DNA from: Chloroflexota bacterium
GTDB lineage: Bacteria; Chloroflexota; Anaerolineae; DTLA01
Reading direction: 5' to 3'
Length of the DNA: 64,000 nucleotides
NCBI GenBank assembly: GCA_014874485.1
Contig: JADBJK010000025.1
Location: 2,585 to 66,584, forward strand
The stretch's first letter is position 1. Each line of letters begins with the position of its first letter. The position numbers were made by a program, and so were the translations under genes. The notes below the pieces were generated by a model. It was given only the letters and a program-made list of their open reading frames with translations, searched no databases and was not told the DNA's origin. Shown here in pieces: positions 51,314 through 60,170 of this stretch.

Positions 51314-52249
51314 CTACCGGATGAGCCACACCCACCGCTGCGTGCGGTCGTCCAGGCGGTGCAGGCCGGCATCCCGCACCATCTTCACGGCGGCGCGGTA
51401 CTCGTCGGGCGTGATGCGGCGGTTCAGCGGCGGGAGCGAGTCGGCCTTGTAGCACGGGCGGTACTGATCCATGACGTTGATGTACGTGTCGCGCGAGACC
51501 GACTCGGCCAGGAAGCGGGCGATTTCCGCCGTGCCGGCGAGGCCCTCGGGCAGCACCAGATGGCGCACCAGAAGCCCGCGCACGGCGATGCCCCGCTCGT
51601 CCATGACCAGGTCGCCCACCTGACGGTGCATCTCCTTCACGGCCGCCTGGTTTACGGCCGGGTAGTTCGGGACTTTGGAGTACCGCTCGGCGATGTCCGC
51701 GTCGGCGTACTTCATGTCGGGCATGTAGATGTCCACGACGCCGTCCAGCAGCGCCAGTGTCTCCAGCGTGTCGTAGCCGCCGGTGTTGTACACCAGGGGC
51801 AGGCGCAGGCCACGCTCGGCGGCGACTTCCAGTGCCGCCAGAATCTGCGGCACCACGTGGGTCGGCGACACCAGATTCACGTTGTGGCAGCCCATCTCCT
51901 GCAGGCGCAGAAATATCCCCGCGAGGTGATCGGTGCGGACAGGGCGCCCCTCGCCCAACTGGCTGATCTCGTAGTTCTGGCAGAACTGGCAGCGCAAGTT
52001 GCAGTGGGTGAAGAAGACGGTGCCCGAGCCGCCGATGCCCACCAGCGGCGCTTCCTCGCCGAAGTGCGGGCCGAAACTGGAAATGACGGCCTGCTCGCCT
52101 GTGCGGCAGATGCCCAGTTCGCCCGCGCGGCGGTTCACCCCGCAGCGCCTGGGGCAGATGTCGCACCGCTCCAGGCGGCGGTACGCCTCGGCGACGCGCT
52201 CCTTGAGTTCGCCGGAGCGCAGCAGGGAAAGATATGCGGGTTCGGCCAT
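51314..52249 (-). CDS. Radical SAM protein, PflA-like
   Basis: A 311-residue predicted radical S-adenosylmethionine enzyme. The cluster motif C-x3-C-x2-C is at Cys83, Cys87 and Cys90 in THCNLRCQFCQNYEIS. An N-terminal Cys group (29, 32, 36, 48) in CDICPRRCGV...GICR may bind a second metal. It belongs with pyruvate formate-lyase-activating-enzyme-like proteins of unknown substrate; no glycyl radical enzyme gene is nearby. It starts 1 base after the exonuclease gene stop. Confidence 0.9.
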   Translation of the reverse strand: MAEPAYLSLLRSGELKERVAEAYRRLERCDICPRRCGVNRRAGELGICRTGEQAVISSFGPHFGEEAPLVGIGGSGTVFFTHCNLRCQFCQNYEISQLGEGRPVRTDHLAGIFLRLQEMGCHNVNLVSPTHVVPQILAALEVAAERGLRLPLVYNTGGYDTLETLALLDGVVDIYMPDMKYADADIAERYSKVPNYPAVNQAAVKEMHRQVGDLVMDERGIAVRGLLVRHLVLPEGLAGTAEIARFLAESVSRDTYINVMDQYRPCYKADSLPPLNRRITPDEYRAAVKMVRDAGLHRLDDRTQRWVWLIR

Positions 52250-52250
52250 G

Positions 52251-52802
52251 TTACCAATTCACGGGCACGTCCCTGGTGCCCCTGTAGCGGTCGCGCAGGA
52301 GCACATAACCGTGCTCCTTTCCGAACTTGTACAGGTCATAGGTTACCTGCACGTCCTGCTTGCAGTACTCTATGAGTTTGTCCAGGTTGCCCTCGCGGAA
52401 CCACCGGACGGCGTCCAACCCATCGCCCAACTTGCCGATGCCCAGGGTGGCCGCTGCCAGGTCTTCCAACTTGGGCCGGAAACCCAGGGCCTTGTACAGG
52501 GGAATCATCAAGTCCAAGGTCGGCTGGCCCTCGCGGACGGGCAGGAACGAGTAGCCGCGCAGCACCGCGTAGTCAAAGCGCAGGATGTTGTAGCCGATGA
52601 CCAGGCGGGCCGCGTTGAGGGCAGCGATGAGGCCCTGCACTTCGCGCTCGGTGTAGGCGGTGAACTCGTCGCGCTCCACGCAGTAGGTAACGGCGACGGA
52701 CATCCCCATGTGGGGGATATGGTCCCAGCCCCCCACGTCGTCGGACAGGTACTTCGTCTCCAGGTCAAAGACCAGGGTCTCGCAAGGCCGTCTGCGGGTC
52801 AT
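52251..52802 (-). CDS. RNase H-like 3'-5' exonuclease (DnaQ-like)
   Basis: A 183-residue cytoplasmic protein with the DEDD exonuclease motifs: LVFDLETKY (D, E), VIGYNILRFDYAVL (D) and LIEYCKQDVQVTYDLYK (Y...D). It resembles the small RNase H-like proteins and the exonuclease modules found with helicases, so it probably trims RNA or DNA 3' ends. It overlaps no neighbour but is separated from them by 1 and 3 bases, so it is tightly cotranscribed with the radical SAM and 113-residue genes. Confidence 0.82.
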   Translation of the reverse strand: MTRRRPCETLVFDLETKYLSDDVGGWDHIPHMGMSVAVTYCVERDEFTAYTEREVQGLIAALNAARLVIGYNILRFDYAVLRGYSFLPVREGQPTLDLMIPLYKALGFRPKLEDLAAATLGIGKLGDGLDAVRWFREGNLDKLIEYCKQDVQVTYDLYKFGKEHGYVLLRDRYRGTRDVPVNW

Positions 52803-52805
52803 GGG

Positions 52806-53147
52806 CTACGCCTCGCCTCCAGCCGCCTCATCCGATGCATTGGTGAGGAGTTCGTAGTGGTCCAGGCTCGGGCAGAACAGTTCCACGGCGTACTCGGCGG
52901 GCAGGCCCATCGGCTCGCACAGTTCCAGCAGGGTGGCGGTCGCCAGCGACTTCAGGTCCTTGCGGGCGATGCGCTTGGCCGCCTCCTCCCAGATGAGGAA
53001 CGTGCCGTACACGCCCTCCTGGACGAAGTGCAGGTCAACCTTGCCCACGCTGGCCGGGTCGCCGTTCTCGTCCAGTCGGTCCAGGTCAAACAGGGCGTAC
53101 TGTTCCGACGAAGCCGTGCGCACCAAGCGGCGGAGTTTCAGGTTCAT
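52806..53147 (-). CDS. Hypothetical 113-residue protein
   Basis: Not recognised. A small soluble alpha/beta protein with segments EQYALFDLDRLDENGD, GKVDLHFVQEGVYGTFLIWEE and a helical C-terminal half ending in an acidic tail. GGAGG precedes the ATG at 53147. It lies 15 bases after the HEAT-repeat gene and 3 before the exonuclease gene, so it probably works with one of them. Confidence 0.7.
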   Translation of the reverse strand: MNLKLRRLVRTASSEQYALFDLDRLDENGDPASVGKVDLHFVQEGVYGTFLIWEEAAKRIARKDLKSLATATLLELCEPMGLPAEYAVELFCPSLDHYELLTNASDEAAGGEA

Positions 53148-53162
53148 ACAGCCTCCGTGGGA

Positions 53163-54245
53163 TTAGTTCCAGCGGTCGCGGTCGGCGTCGCGTGCCCACG
53201 CGTCCTCGTCATCTTCGTCGCCGAGTTCTTCGTCGTCGGGGCCTTCTTCCTCATCCAAGTCCTCGTCCCAGCCCATGCTCGCCATCGTGCTGGCCTCCTG
53301 CTCGAGCAGCCATGACAAGCGGCCGGGGCTGAGCGGGTCCTGGTTGAAGTCTATGACGTCCAGGGCGTCCAACGCGGCCTCGCGTATGGCGTCGTTCTCA
53401 TTCCGCGCCAGTTCCATGAGGGCCTGCAGGGCGCGGTCGCCACCGATGAGGCCGAGGGCCTCAATGGCAGCGATGCGCACGTCGGTGTCGGGGTCGTTGA
53501 CCATGTCCAGGAGCGTGGGCAAGGCGTCGGTGAGTTGGAGTTCCCCGGCGGCTCGCGCGGCTTCGTAGCGCATCTCCGGGCGCGGGCTCTTGAGTTCCTT
53601 CAGCACGTAGGGTGCCCACGCCTCGTCCAGCGTCTGCCCCATGGCAAAGACCGCGCTGACGTTCATGCGCTCGTCTTTGTCGCGGTACGCGGTCTCAATC
53701 ATGCCGGGGATTGCCTCGTGGGTTACGCAGGAGACCGCTTCCAGGGCACGGCGACGCACCTCCACATCCTCATCGGGCGAGTTCCACACGGCGAAGAGCG
53801 CACTGCGCACCATTTCTGCCGTCTCCGGCTCTATCTCGTCCATTTCGCTCGCCATGGTGAACTTGCCCAGGCTCATGGCGGCCTGCGCGCGGACCGCAAC
53901 AGACGGGTCCGAGTTCATGGTCTGGACCAACGTCTCCGCAAAAGGCTCTGCTTGGTACTCCCACAACCCATCCAGGGCCAGGAGCCGCACCCGTTCGTCG
54001 GGGTCCTGCAACGCCGCCAGGAAGACGCCGCTGAAGTCCAGCCGCACGTCGGCCTCGGCCTCGTCCACCAGGTGCTGGAGCAACTGGCGGCGGCCGTGAA
54101 GGGGCACGTGGGGCCACACTTCGCGGAACGCCCGCTGCTCGTCAAAGGTCATGCTGTTGAGCAGCGAAATCTCCTTGTCGGTTAGGGGACTTTCGTCCCA
54201 GGCTTGCAGCCTGTTCAGCAACTCCTGCAAACGCTTTCTCATCAT
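53163..54245 (-). CDS. HEAT-repeat protein
   Basis: A 360-residue helical solenoid. From about residue 75 to 310 there are seven or so HEAT units with the pattern D-x-x-x-x-V-R-x-x-A-x-x-A-L-G (for example DERVRLLALDGLWE, DTDVRIAAIEALGLIGG, NDAIREAALDALDVI). The C-terminal 45 residues are almost all Asp/Glu. Such proteins are scaffolds for protein interaction. GGAGGAG precedes the ATG pair at 54245. First gene of the group continuing through the 113-residue, exonuclease and radical SAM genes. Confidence 0.88.
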   Translation of the reverse strand: MMRKRLQELLNRLQAWDESPLTDKEISLLNSMTFDEQRAFREVWPHVPLHGRRQLLQHLVDEAEADVRLDFSGVFLAALQDPDERVRLLALDGLWEYQAEPFAETLVQTMNSDPSVAVRAQAAMSLGKFTMASEMDEIEPETAEMVRSALFAVWNSPDEDVEVRRRALEAVSCVTHEAIPGMIETAYRDKDERMNVSAVFAMGQTLDEAWAPYVLKELKSPRPEMRYEAARAAGELQLTDALPTLLDMVNDPDTDVRIAAIEALGLIGGDRALQALMELARNENDAIREAALDALDVIDFNQDPLSPGRLSWLLEQEASTMASMGWDEDLDEEEGPDDEELGDEDDEDAWARDADRDRWN

Positions 54246-54366
54246 CCTGAATCTCCTCCCGCGGCCTGGGTGGGGCGAATGGACGCGGCATGCCCGGCCG
54301 TCTCGTTTTCATCCCTATTGTACCCCATTCGGCCCAGTTGCGCATCTTGGGCACGCACGTGAGTGG

Positions 54367-55020
54367 CTACAGCGGCGCGTCCTGGCGCAGGTCGTCCAGC
54401 ACGGTTGCGAGGTCCTCCTCGCTGTCAAAGGCCAGGTAGAGTTGCGCGCGGGCTTTGGCGTCCTCGGACTGGTAGGCGATGCGCAGCGCCGGGCGCACGC
54501 GGCTGCCGAAGCACATGCGGCCCGTCTGCAGGGCGCGGATGTGCGACGGCTGGAAGAAGGCGTACCACATCCCGGCCAGGCGCTTGGGCGTCTTCGCGAA
54601 GAGCAGGAACCGCGACAGGGGGTTCCACACGATGACGATGTGCTCGCGGGTCTCCACGGTCTCAAACCAGGCGCGGGCGTCGGCCAGGTAGTGGGTCATG
54701 CCGCTGACCTCAAAAAGCCCGGTGGCGCGGGCGGGCACCTTTTCCTCTGGGCGGAGCGGGCGGCCGATGGCGTTCGGGTGCGCGGCTGCGGGCCGAAACA
54801 CCACGTACCCGTTGCGCGCACCCACGGCGATGGCGACCAGGACCAGCGCCGCCACAACGGCCACGGCGATGCTCCATCCGGTGGCGGGCACCGTCCCCAC
54901 GGCGAGCAGCACGGGCCACGCGACGGCGAAGGCCAGCAGCCACCACGTCAGCGGGATCGCCGCGATGCGGTGGCGCGTGAAGTTGTACGAAATCCAGCCC
55001 AACAATCCGAGCAGGCGCAT
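54367..55020 (-). CDS. Membrane protein of unknown function
   Basis: A 217-residue protein with two adjacent N-terminal membrane helices (about 20-40 and 46-68) and a soluble C-terminal domain of 145 residues (from GYVVFRPAAAHPNAIGRPLRPEEKV) rich in aromatic beta segments; it looks like a bPH-like or similar cytoplasmic fold but I cannot assign it. GAGGA precedes the ATG at 55020. It lies 8 bases after the LOG gene, probably same operon. Confidence 0.7.
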   Translation of the reverse strand: MRLLGLLGWISYNFTRHRIAAIPLTWWLLAFAVAWPVLLAVGTVPATGWSIAVAVVAALVLVAIAVGARNGYVVFRPAAAHPNAIGRPLRPEEKVPARATGLFEVSGMTHYLADARAWFETVETREHIVIVWNPLSRFLLFAKTPKRLAGMWYAFFQPSHIRALQTGRMCFGSRVRPALRIAYQSEDAKARAQLYLAFDSEEDLATVLDDLRQDAPL

Positions 55021-55028
55021 GGGATTCC

Positions 55029-55580
55029 TCACACGAGAACTCGGCGCAGCCAGGCCACCGCCTGAGCAGCGTCGGCGGCCACGTACACCGGCGCAAGGTC
55101 TTCGGGCCGAAGCATGAACTCGCGCCGGATGGTGTCCAGGTACGCCGACCAGCACTCGCCCAGCAGGACGACGGGCCTGGGCGGCAGTTCGCCGATTTGC
55201 AGCAGGCTGAGCGTGATGGAGACTTCCGACAGGGTGCCGATGCCGCCCCTGAGTGCGATGAAGCCGCTGGCCCGGCGGGTAAGTTCCGCGAGGCGATCCA
55301 GGTAGTTCGGGGCCTTGTGCTCGGCGGTCAGGTACGTATTGGGGCGCAGCGCCGCGCGGTCAAACGTGGCCAGGGTGATGCCGATGGCTTCGCCGCCGGC
55401 TTCGCGCGCCCCGCGGCTAACGGCTTCCATCGCGCCGCCGTACCCGCCACTGATGACGCCGAACCCGGCTTCGGCCAGGCGGCGGCCCAATTCGCGGGCC
55501 TGGCGGTACAACGGGCTGTCGGGCGCCACTTGCGAGCCGCCGAAGACGGTGATGAAGCGGGGCATAGCGTCGGGTTGCAT
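55029..55580 (-). CDS. LOG-family (lysine decarboxylase-like) nucleotide-binding protein
   Basis: A 183-residue Rossmann-like protein. The family motifs appear as FGGSQVAPDSPLYRQARELG, ISGGYGGAMEAVSRGARE and RGGIGTLSEVSITLSLLQIG. LOG proteins release cytokinin bases from nucleotides in plants and are nucleotide phosphoribohydrolases in bacteria; here the role is probably nucleotide salvage or unknown. The start at 55580 has AAGGAG 9 bases upstream. It begins 4 bases after rsmD. Confidence 0.88.
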   Translation of the reverse strand: MQPDAMPRFITVFGGSQVAPDSPLYRQARELGRRLAEAGFGVISGGYGGAMEAVSRGAREAGGEAIGITLATFDRAALRPNTYLTAEHKAPNYLDRLAELTRRASGFIALRGGIGTLSEVSITLSLLQIGELPPRPVVLLGECWSAYLDTIRREFMLRPEDLAPVYVAADAAQAVAWLRRVLV

Positions 55581-55584
55581 GGCG

Positions 55585-56151
55585 TCAAACTCCTTCCTGG
55601 GTCTCCGCGGCGCGGTAGAAGCAGAGTTCGGTGCTCCCGTAGCGGCGGCGGTCGGTGAGGCGCAGGCGCTTGAGCGGGAGTTCGGCGTACTCCTTGGGGT
55701 GAATCTGGGCGATGACAAGCGCGCCCGGAGCGAGCACATCGGCCTCGTCCAGCGCGGCCAGCGCCTTGGCCCACAGCCCCTGATACTGCGGCGGGGCCAC
55801 GTACACGATGTCAAAAGCCTCGCGGCCCGACACCTGCCGCAGGAGTTTGAAGGCGTCCTGCCGCACGACCCTGGCGCTTTCGGCCAAGCCGGTGGTCCGT
55901 AAGTTCGCCTTGATGGTCTGGATGGCCTGCCATTCGCGGTCCACGAACCAGACCTCACGCGCGCCGCGGCTGAGCGCCTCAATACCCACGCTGCCGGTGC
56001 CCGCGAACAGGTCCAGCACCCGCGCGTCCACCACATCCTGCGCCAGGATGTTGAACAGGGCTTCCTTGACGCGGTCGGTGATGGGGCGGGTACTTTGCCC
56101 TGGCACGGACGCCAGTCTCCTGCCTTTGGCCGTTCCCGTAATTACGCGCAT
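55585..56151 (-). CDS. rsmD: 16S rRNA (guanine966-N2)-methyltransferase
   Basis: Methylates G966 of 16S rRNA during 30S assembly, using S-adenosylmethionine. The 188-residue protein has MRVITGTAKGRRLASVPG and RPITDRVKEALFNIL at the N-terminus (family signature), LDLFAGTGSVGIEALSRGA as the cofactor loop and YVAPPQY at the catalytic site (family DPPY). It begins the rsmD-LOG-membrane protein group and is divergent from mreD. Confidence 0.94.
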   Translation of the reverse strand: MRVITGTAKGRRLASVPGQSTRPITDRVKEALFNILAQDVVDARVLDLFAGTGSVGIEALSRGAREVWFVDREWQAIQTIKANLRTTGLAESARVVRQDAFKLLRQVSGREAFDIVYVAPPQYQGLWAKALAALDEADVLAPGALVIAQIHPKEYAELPLKRLRLTDRRRYGSTELCFYRAAETQEGV

Positions 56152-56170
56152 GGCAACACCTGAAACGAAG

Positions 56171-56250
56171 ATTGCGGGCCTTTGCCCGCAAGCGACGGTT
56201 GCCGCATCCCCACTCGGCGACAGTATATAGGCGGGCGATGGCTGCGTCAA
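56171..56250 (-). promoter_or_regulatory. rsmD promoter and leader hairpin
   Basis: Minus strand TTGACG (56250-56245), 17-base spacer, TATACT (56227-56222). About 24 bases after the predicted start the leader folds TTGCGGGC, a 4-base loop, GCCCGCAA (about 56191-56172), followed by TCTTCG. The plus-strand mreD promoter begins 16 bases away. Confidence 0.55.
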
Positions 56251-56266
56251 ATGGGCGGCGGGGGGT

Positions 56267-56295
56267 TTGCCCAAACGGCCCCGTCGCGGTAATAT
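56267..56295 (+). promoter_or_regulatory. Promoter of mreD-PBP2
   Basis: TTGCCC (56267-56272), 17-base spacer, TAATAT (56290-56295). The leader is about 20 bases with a GAGG box. Confidence 0.5.
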
Positions 56296-56322
56296 TGCAC
56301 CGATGACGGCGCGAGGTTACCG

Positions 56323-56823
56323 ATGAATCCCTATGCGGTGGCGGCAATCCTGGTGGGCGTGGCAGCGGCGCAGGCGGCCATTGCCCCGCACCTCGCCATC
56401 CTGGGCGTGCGCCCCAACCTGCCCCTCCTCGTCGTAACCGCGTGGGGGCTTCTGCGCGGGTCCGGCGAGGGCATCTGGTGGGGGCTGGGCGCAGGCCTGG
56501 CGCTAGACCTGTTTTCCGGCGTCCCGCTGGGCATGTTCTCCGGCGGGCTGGTGCTGGCGGGCTTCATCGCCGGCGTGGGCGAGCGCCAGGTTTTCCGCAC
56601 CCACTTCCTGATGCCGGTGCTCGCCATCGCCGTCAACACGCTGCTGGCGAACCTGGCCGCGATGGGCGCGATGAAACTGCTGAACTGGCCTGTGCCCATT
56701 GGCGCGCTGATGACGACGGCCGTGCTGCCCGAGATGGCCTACAACATCGTCGGCATCCTGGTGGTTTTCCCGGTGCTCGCCTGGGTGAGCCACCGGATTG
56801 AGGACAGGAGCGTGGAGCTCTAG
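56323..56823 (+). CDS. mreD: Rod shape-determining protein MreD
   Basis: A 166-residue membrane protein of five helices, part of the elongasome that directs side-wall peptidoglycan synthesis. The landmark is the first loop, RPNLPLLVVTAWGLLRGSGEGIWWGLGAGLALDLFSGVPLG, here cited only in short parts: GLGAGLALDLFSG is diagnostic. It is followed 5 bases later by the PBP2 gene. Usually mreB and mreC precede it; here rsmD lies upstream on the other strand. Confidence 0.9.
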   Translation: MNPYAVAAILVGVAAAQAAIAPHLAILGVRPNLPLLVVTAWGLLRGSGEGIWWGLGAGLALDLFSGVPLGMFSGGLVLAGFIAGVGERQVFRTHFLMPVLAIAVNTLLANLAAMGAMKLLNWPVPIGALMTTAVLPEMAYNIVGILVVFPVLAWVSHRIEDRSVEL

Positions 56824-56828
56824 GCGCG

Positions 56829-58751
56829 ATGACCGAAATCAACGACCGCGGGAAACTGATCTTGTTCCGGGCGCTTGTCGTGCTCGTCTTTCTGGTCCTG
56901 ACGTTGCGCCTGTGGCACCTGCAGATCGTGAGCGGGCAGGAGTACACCGCCCTGGCCGAGCGCAACCGCTTCCGTCTGGTCTCCATCCCGCCGCTGCGGG
57001 GCATCATCAGCGACCGGTGGGGCGTGGTCCTGGCGCGCAACACCGCCTCGTATGCGGTGGCCATCACGCCGGCCGACTTGCCCGATGACGAAGCGGAGCG
57101 CCGCCGCGTTTACATCCGCCTGGGCGAACTGCTGGGCATCCCGCCTTTTCCGGAAGAGGGCAGGCGCGTGCTCCCCGACCGTCTGTCGCGCCCCATCAAG
57201 CCCACCAACATCGCCGATATGCTCCGCGAGGGCATCTACAACCCGTTCCAGCCCATCTACATCAAGCGCAACGTGGACCGGGACACGGCCTTCGTGATTG
57301 AGGAGCAGCACCTGGACCTGCCCGGCGTGCAGGTGGTGGCCGACCCCGTGCGCGAATATCCGACGGGCGCGACGACGGCCCACATCGTCGGCTATACGGG
57401 GAGCATCCCCGCCGAAGAAGCCGCATCCTACGAGGCGAAAGGGTACAACATCTTCGCAGACCAAATCGGGCTGACGGGTGTGGAGGCCGTGGCCGAGGAG
57501 TATCTGCACGGCGAACCCGGCCGCAAGCACATTGAGGTGGACATCGCGGGGCGCGAATTGCGCACGGTGAGCGAGGGCCAGCCTGCAATCCCCGGCGACA
57601 AGGTGGTGCTGTCACTGGATGCCGACTTGCAGAAGTTCACCGAGGACGCGCTGCGTCGCACCCTGGCCGACTGGGGCATCCAGCAGGGCGCGGTGGTGGT
57701 GCTGAACGCGCAGACGGGCGAGGTGCTCGCCATGGTGAGCCTGCCCAACTACGACAACAACCTGTTCGCCCGCGGGATTGACACGAAGACCTACCAGTCG
57801 CTGCTGGACGATCCGAACCGTCCGCTGGTGAATCACGCCATCTCCGCTGCGCAGCCGCCCGGCTCCACGTTCAAGGTCATCACGGCGGCGGGCGCGCTGC
57901 AGGAGAAGGTCATCACGCCCCGCACCCAGTTCCGATGCGAGGGCGAGATGTGGGTGCCCAACAAGTACTTCCCCGATGACCCCGCCCTGGCCCAGCGGTT
58001 TGTTTGTTGGTGGAAGTGGGGCCATGGCGACCTGAACGTCATCGGCGGGCTGGCCTATTCGTGCGACATCTTCTTCTACAACGCGGGCGGGGGCTACATA
58101 GACCGCGCCGGGCTGGGCGTGGAGAAACTGGCCGAGTGGGCCCGACTGTTCGGCCTGGGCGCGAAGACCGGCATTGACCTGCCGGGCGAGTCGGCGGGGC
58201 TGGTGCCGACGCCCGACTGGAAGCGGCTGAACTACTCCGAGTCGTGGGTGCTGGGCGACACCTACAACATGTCCATCGGCCAGGGATTTGTGCTGGCGAC
58301 GCCGCTTCAGATGGCCAACGTGGCCGCAACCATCGCCAACGGCGGGACGGTGTACCAGCCGCAGGTCATCCGCGAGGTGGTGGACGCCAACGGCAAGGTG
58401 GTGAAGCCGTTCGCGCCCAAGGTCATCCGCAAACTGGACATAGATCCTGACGCGCTGCGGACGGTACAGGAAGGGATGCGGGCTGCGGTGGCGTGGGGCA
58501 CGGCCCACCGCGCCGGCCTCAAGACCATCAACGTGGCGGGCAAGACCGGCACGGCCGAGTTCCCCGGCCCACGCGACGCCGAGGGCCACCTGCCGACCCA
58601 TGCCTGGTTCATCGCCTATGCGCCCTACGAGAATCCGGAGATTGCGCTGGCGGTGTTCCTGTACGGTGGCGGGCAGCGGGCTGCGGAAGGCTCCACGGCG
58701 GCGGCCCCCCTGGCACGCGAGGTCATGTCCTACTGGTTCCAGGCGGAGTAG
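56829..58751 (+). CDS. mrdA: Penicillin-binding protein 2 (elongasome transpeptidase)
   Basis: Class B penicillin-binding protein of 640 residues that cross-links peptidoglycan during rod elongation. One N-terminal membrane helix (about 10-30), a dimerisation domain (PLRGIISDRWGVVLARN) and a transpeptidase domain with Ser346 in PPGSTFKVI (S-x-x-K), YSCDIFFYNAG (S-x-N variant) and AGKTGTAEF (K-T-G). The SxN motif reads S-C-D, as in other PBP2 proteins. Two stray cysteines near FVCWWKWGHG may form a pair. Coupled to mreD. Confidence 0.96.
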   Translation: MTEINDRGKLILFRALVVLVFLVLTLRLWHLQIVSGQEYTALAERNRFRLVSIPPLRGIISDRWGVVLARNTASYAVAITPADLPDDEAERRRVYIRLGELLGIPPFPEEGRRVLPDRLSRPIKPTNIADMLREGIYNPFQPIYIKRNVDRDTAFVIEEQHLDLPGVQVVADPVREYPTGATTAHIVGYTGSIPAEEAASYEAKGYNIFADQIGLTGVEAVAEEYLHGEPGRKHIEVDIAGRELRTVSEGQPAIPGDKVVLSLDADLQKFTEDALRRTLADWGIQQGAVVVLNAQTGEVLAMVSLPNYDNNLFARGIDTKTYQSLLDDPNRPLVNHAISAAQPPGSTFKVITAAGALQEKVITPRTQFRCEGEMWVPNKYFPDDPALAQRFVCWWKWGHGDLNVIGGLAYSCDIFFYNAGGGYIDRAGLGVEKLAEWARLFGLGAKTGIDLPGESAGLVPTPDWKRLNYSESWVLGDTYNMSIGQGFVLATPLQMANVAATIANGGTVYQPQVIREVVDANGKVVKPFAPKVIRKLDIDPDALRTVQEGMRAAVAWGTAHRAGLKTINVAGKTGTAEFPGPRDAEGHLPTHAWFIAYAPYENPEIALAVFLYGGGQRAAEGSTAAAPLAREVMSYWFQAE

Positions 58752-58780
58752 AACTCTGCCACAGGGGATTCTTGATAGTT

Positions 58781-58964
58781 TGTCATTGCGAGGGCGCGCA
58801 GCGCCCGAAGCAATCCCGGTAGGTTGTCATTCTGAGGCGCAGAGCGCCGAAGAATCTCGCCAACCGAGATGCTTCGCTTCGCTGATGCTTCGCTTCGCTG
58901 ATGCTTCGCTTCGCTCAGCATGACAGATAGGGCGTGAGATTGCTTGGCTCCGCTCGCAATGACA
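58781..58964. repeat. Palindromic repeat cluster F
   Basis: An inverted pair of TGTCATTGCGAG elements (inner hairpin GGGCGCGCAGCGCCC) with a TGTCATTCTGAG variant (inner GGCGCAGAGCGCC). Inside it the 16-base unit GATGCTTCGCTTCGCT occurs three times in tandem at 58868-58915. The 282-base gap between PBP2 and ychF contains nothing else. Confidence 0.85.
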
Positions 58965-59033
58965 ACGGGTAATTCTCTCTGTGGCAAGCCGTAGCGGCCG
59001 CACGCAGCGCGTGCATAGAAACGGAGGTATGCC

Positions 59034-60131
59034 ATGACCCTCCAGGTTGGAATCGTGGGACTGCCCAACGTGGGTAAGTCTACCCTGTTCAACGCCCTCA
59101 CCCGCGCGGGGGCCGCGGTGGCCAGTTACCCCTTTACCACCATTGACCCCAACATCGGCATCGCCGAGGTCCCAGACCCGCGCCTGGCCGACATCGCCGC
59201 CATCGTCAAGCCCGAGCGCATCGTACCGGCCACGGTGGAATTTGTGGACATCGCCGGCCTGGTCAAGGGGGCCAGCAAGGGCGAGGGGCTGGGCAACCAG
59301 TTCCTGGGCCACATCCGCAACGTGGACGCCATCGCCCTGGTGGTGCGCTGCTTCCAGAATCCCGACATCCCGCATGTGAGCGCCGGGCTGGACCCCTGGT
59401 CCGACATCCAGGTGATTGACACCGAACTGATGCTGGCGGATTTGGCCACGGTGGAGCGGCGGCTGGAACAGGTGCGGCAGGCGTCCAAGGGCAGGCCCAA
59501 GGACTTCGCCGTGCCCATTGCCCTGTACGAGCGGGCCATCGCGCACCTGAGCGCAGGCAAGCCCGCACGGATGCTGGAGGTGGAGGCGAAGGAGGAGGAA
59601 TTCTTCCGCGACCTGAACCTGCTGACCGCCAAGCCGCGCGTGTTTGTGGCCAACGTGGGCGAGGGGGATTGCCCGGCGGGCGGGCCACTGGCCGAAGCCG
59701 TCCGCGAGGCCGCCGCGCAGGAGGGGGCCGAGGTCGTCGTCATCTGCGCCGAGCTGGAGGCGGCGCTGGCCGAATGGCCGCCGGAGGACGCCGCTGCCTA
59801 CCGCGCCGAACTGGGGCTGACGGAGTCGGGGCTGGCCAGTCTGGCGCGGGCCGCGTACCGGTTGCTGCGCCTCATCACGTTCTTCACCACCACCGGCGGG
59901 CACGAGGTGCGCGCCTGGCCCGTGCCCGAGAACACGCCCGCGCCCGTCGCCGCGGGCAAGATTCACACCGACATGGAGCGGGGGTTCATCCGCGCCGAGG
60001 TCATCTCGTACCCCGACCTGATGCGAGTGGGGTCCTTCGCCGAGGCGCGCAACCGGGGCCTGCTGCGGCTGGAAGGGCGGGACTACCTGGTGCAGGACGG
60101 CGACATCATCCACTTCCGGTTTGCGGTGTAG
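59034..60131 (+). CDS. ychF: Redox-regulated ATPase YchF (Obg-like)
   Basis: A 365-residue TRAFAC-class P-loop protein that binds ATP rather than GTP and associates with ribosomes; implicated in stress responses. The G1 motif is GLPNVGKSTLFNALTRAG, G3 is VDIAGLVKGASKGEGLGNQ, the YchF-specific NVxE is ANVGEGD, and the C-terminal TGS-like domain ends GDIIHFRFAV. ACGGAGG precedes the ATG. It is preceded by repeat cluster F. Confidence 0.96.
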   Translation: MTLQVGIVGLPNVGKSTLFNALTRAGAAVASYPFTTIDPNIGIAEVPDPRLADIAAIVKPERIVPATVEFVDIAGLVKGASKGEGLGNQFLGHIRNVDAIALVVRCFQNPDIPHVSAGLDPWSDIQVIDTELMLADLATVERRLEQVRQASKGRPKDFAVPIALYERAIAHLSAGKPARMLEVEAKEEEFFRDLNLLTAKPRVFVANVGEGDCPAGGPLAEAVREAAAQEGAEVVVICAELEAALAEWPPEDAAAYRAELGLTESGLASLARAAYRLLRLITFFTTTGGHEVRAWPVPENTPAPVAAGKIHTDMERGFIRAEVISYPDLMRVGSFAEARNRGLLRLEGRDYLVQDGDIIHFRFAV

Positions 60132-60170
60132 GGCGGGTGGCGGCTGGCTGTCGGCTAGGGGCTGCCATTT

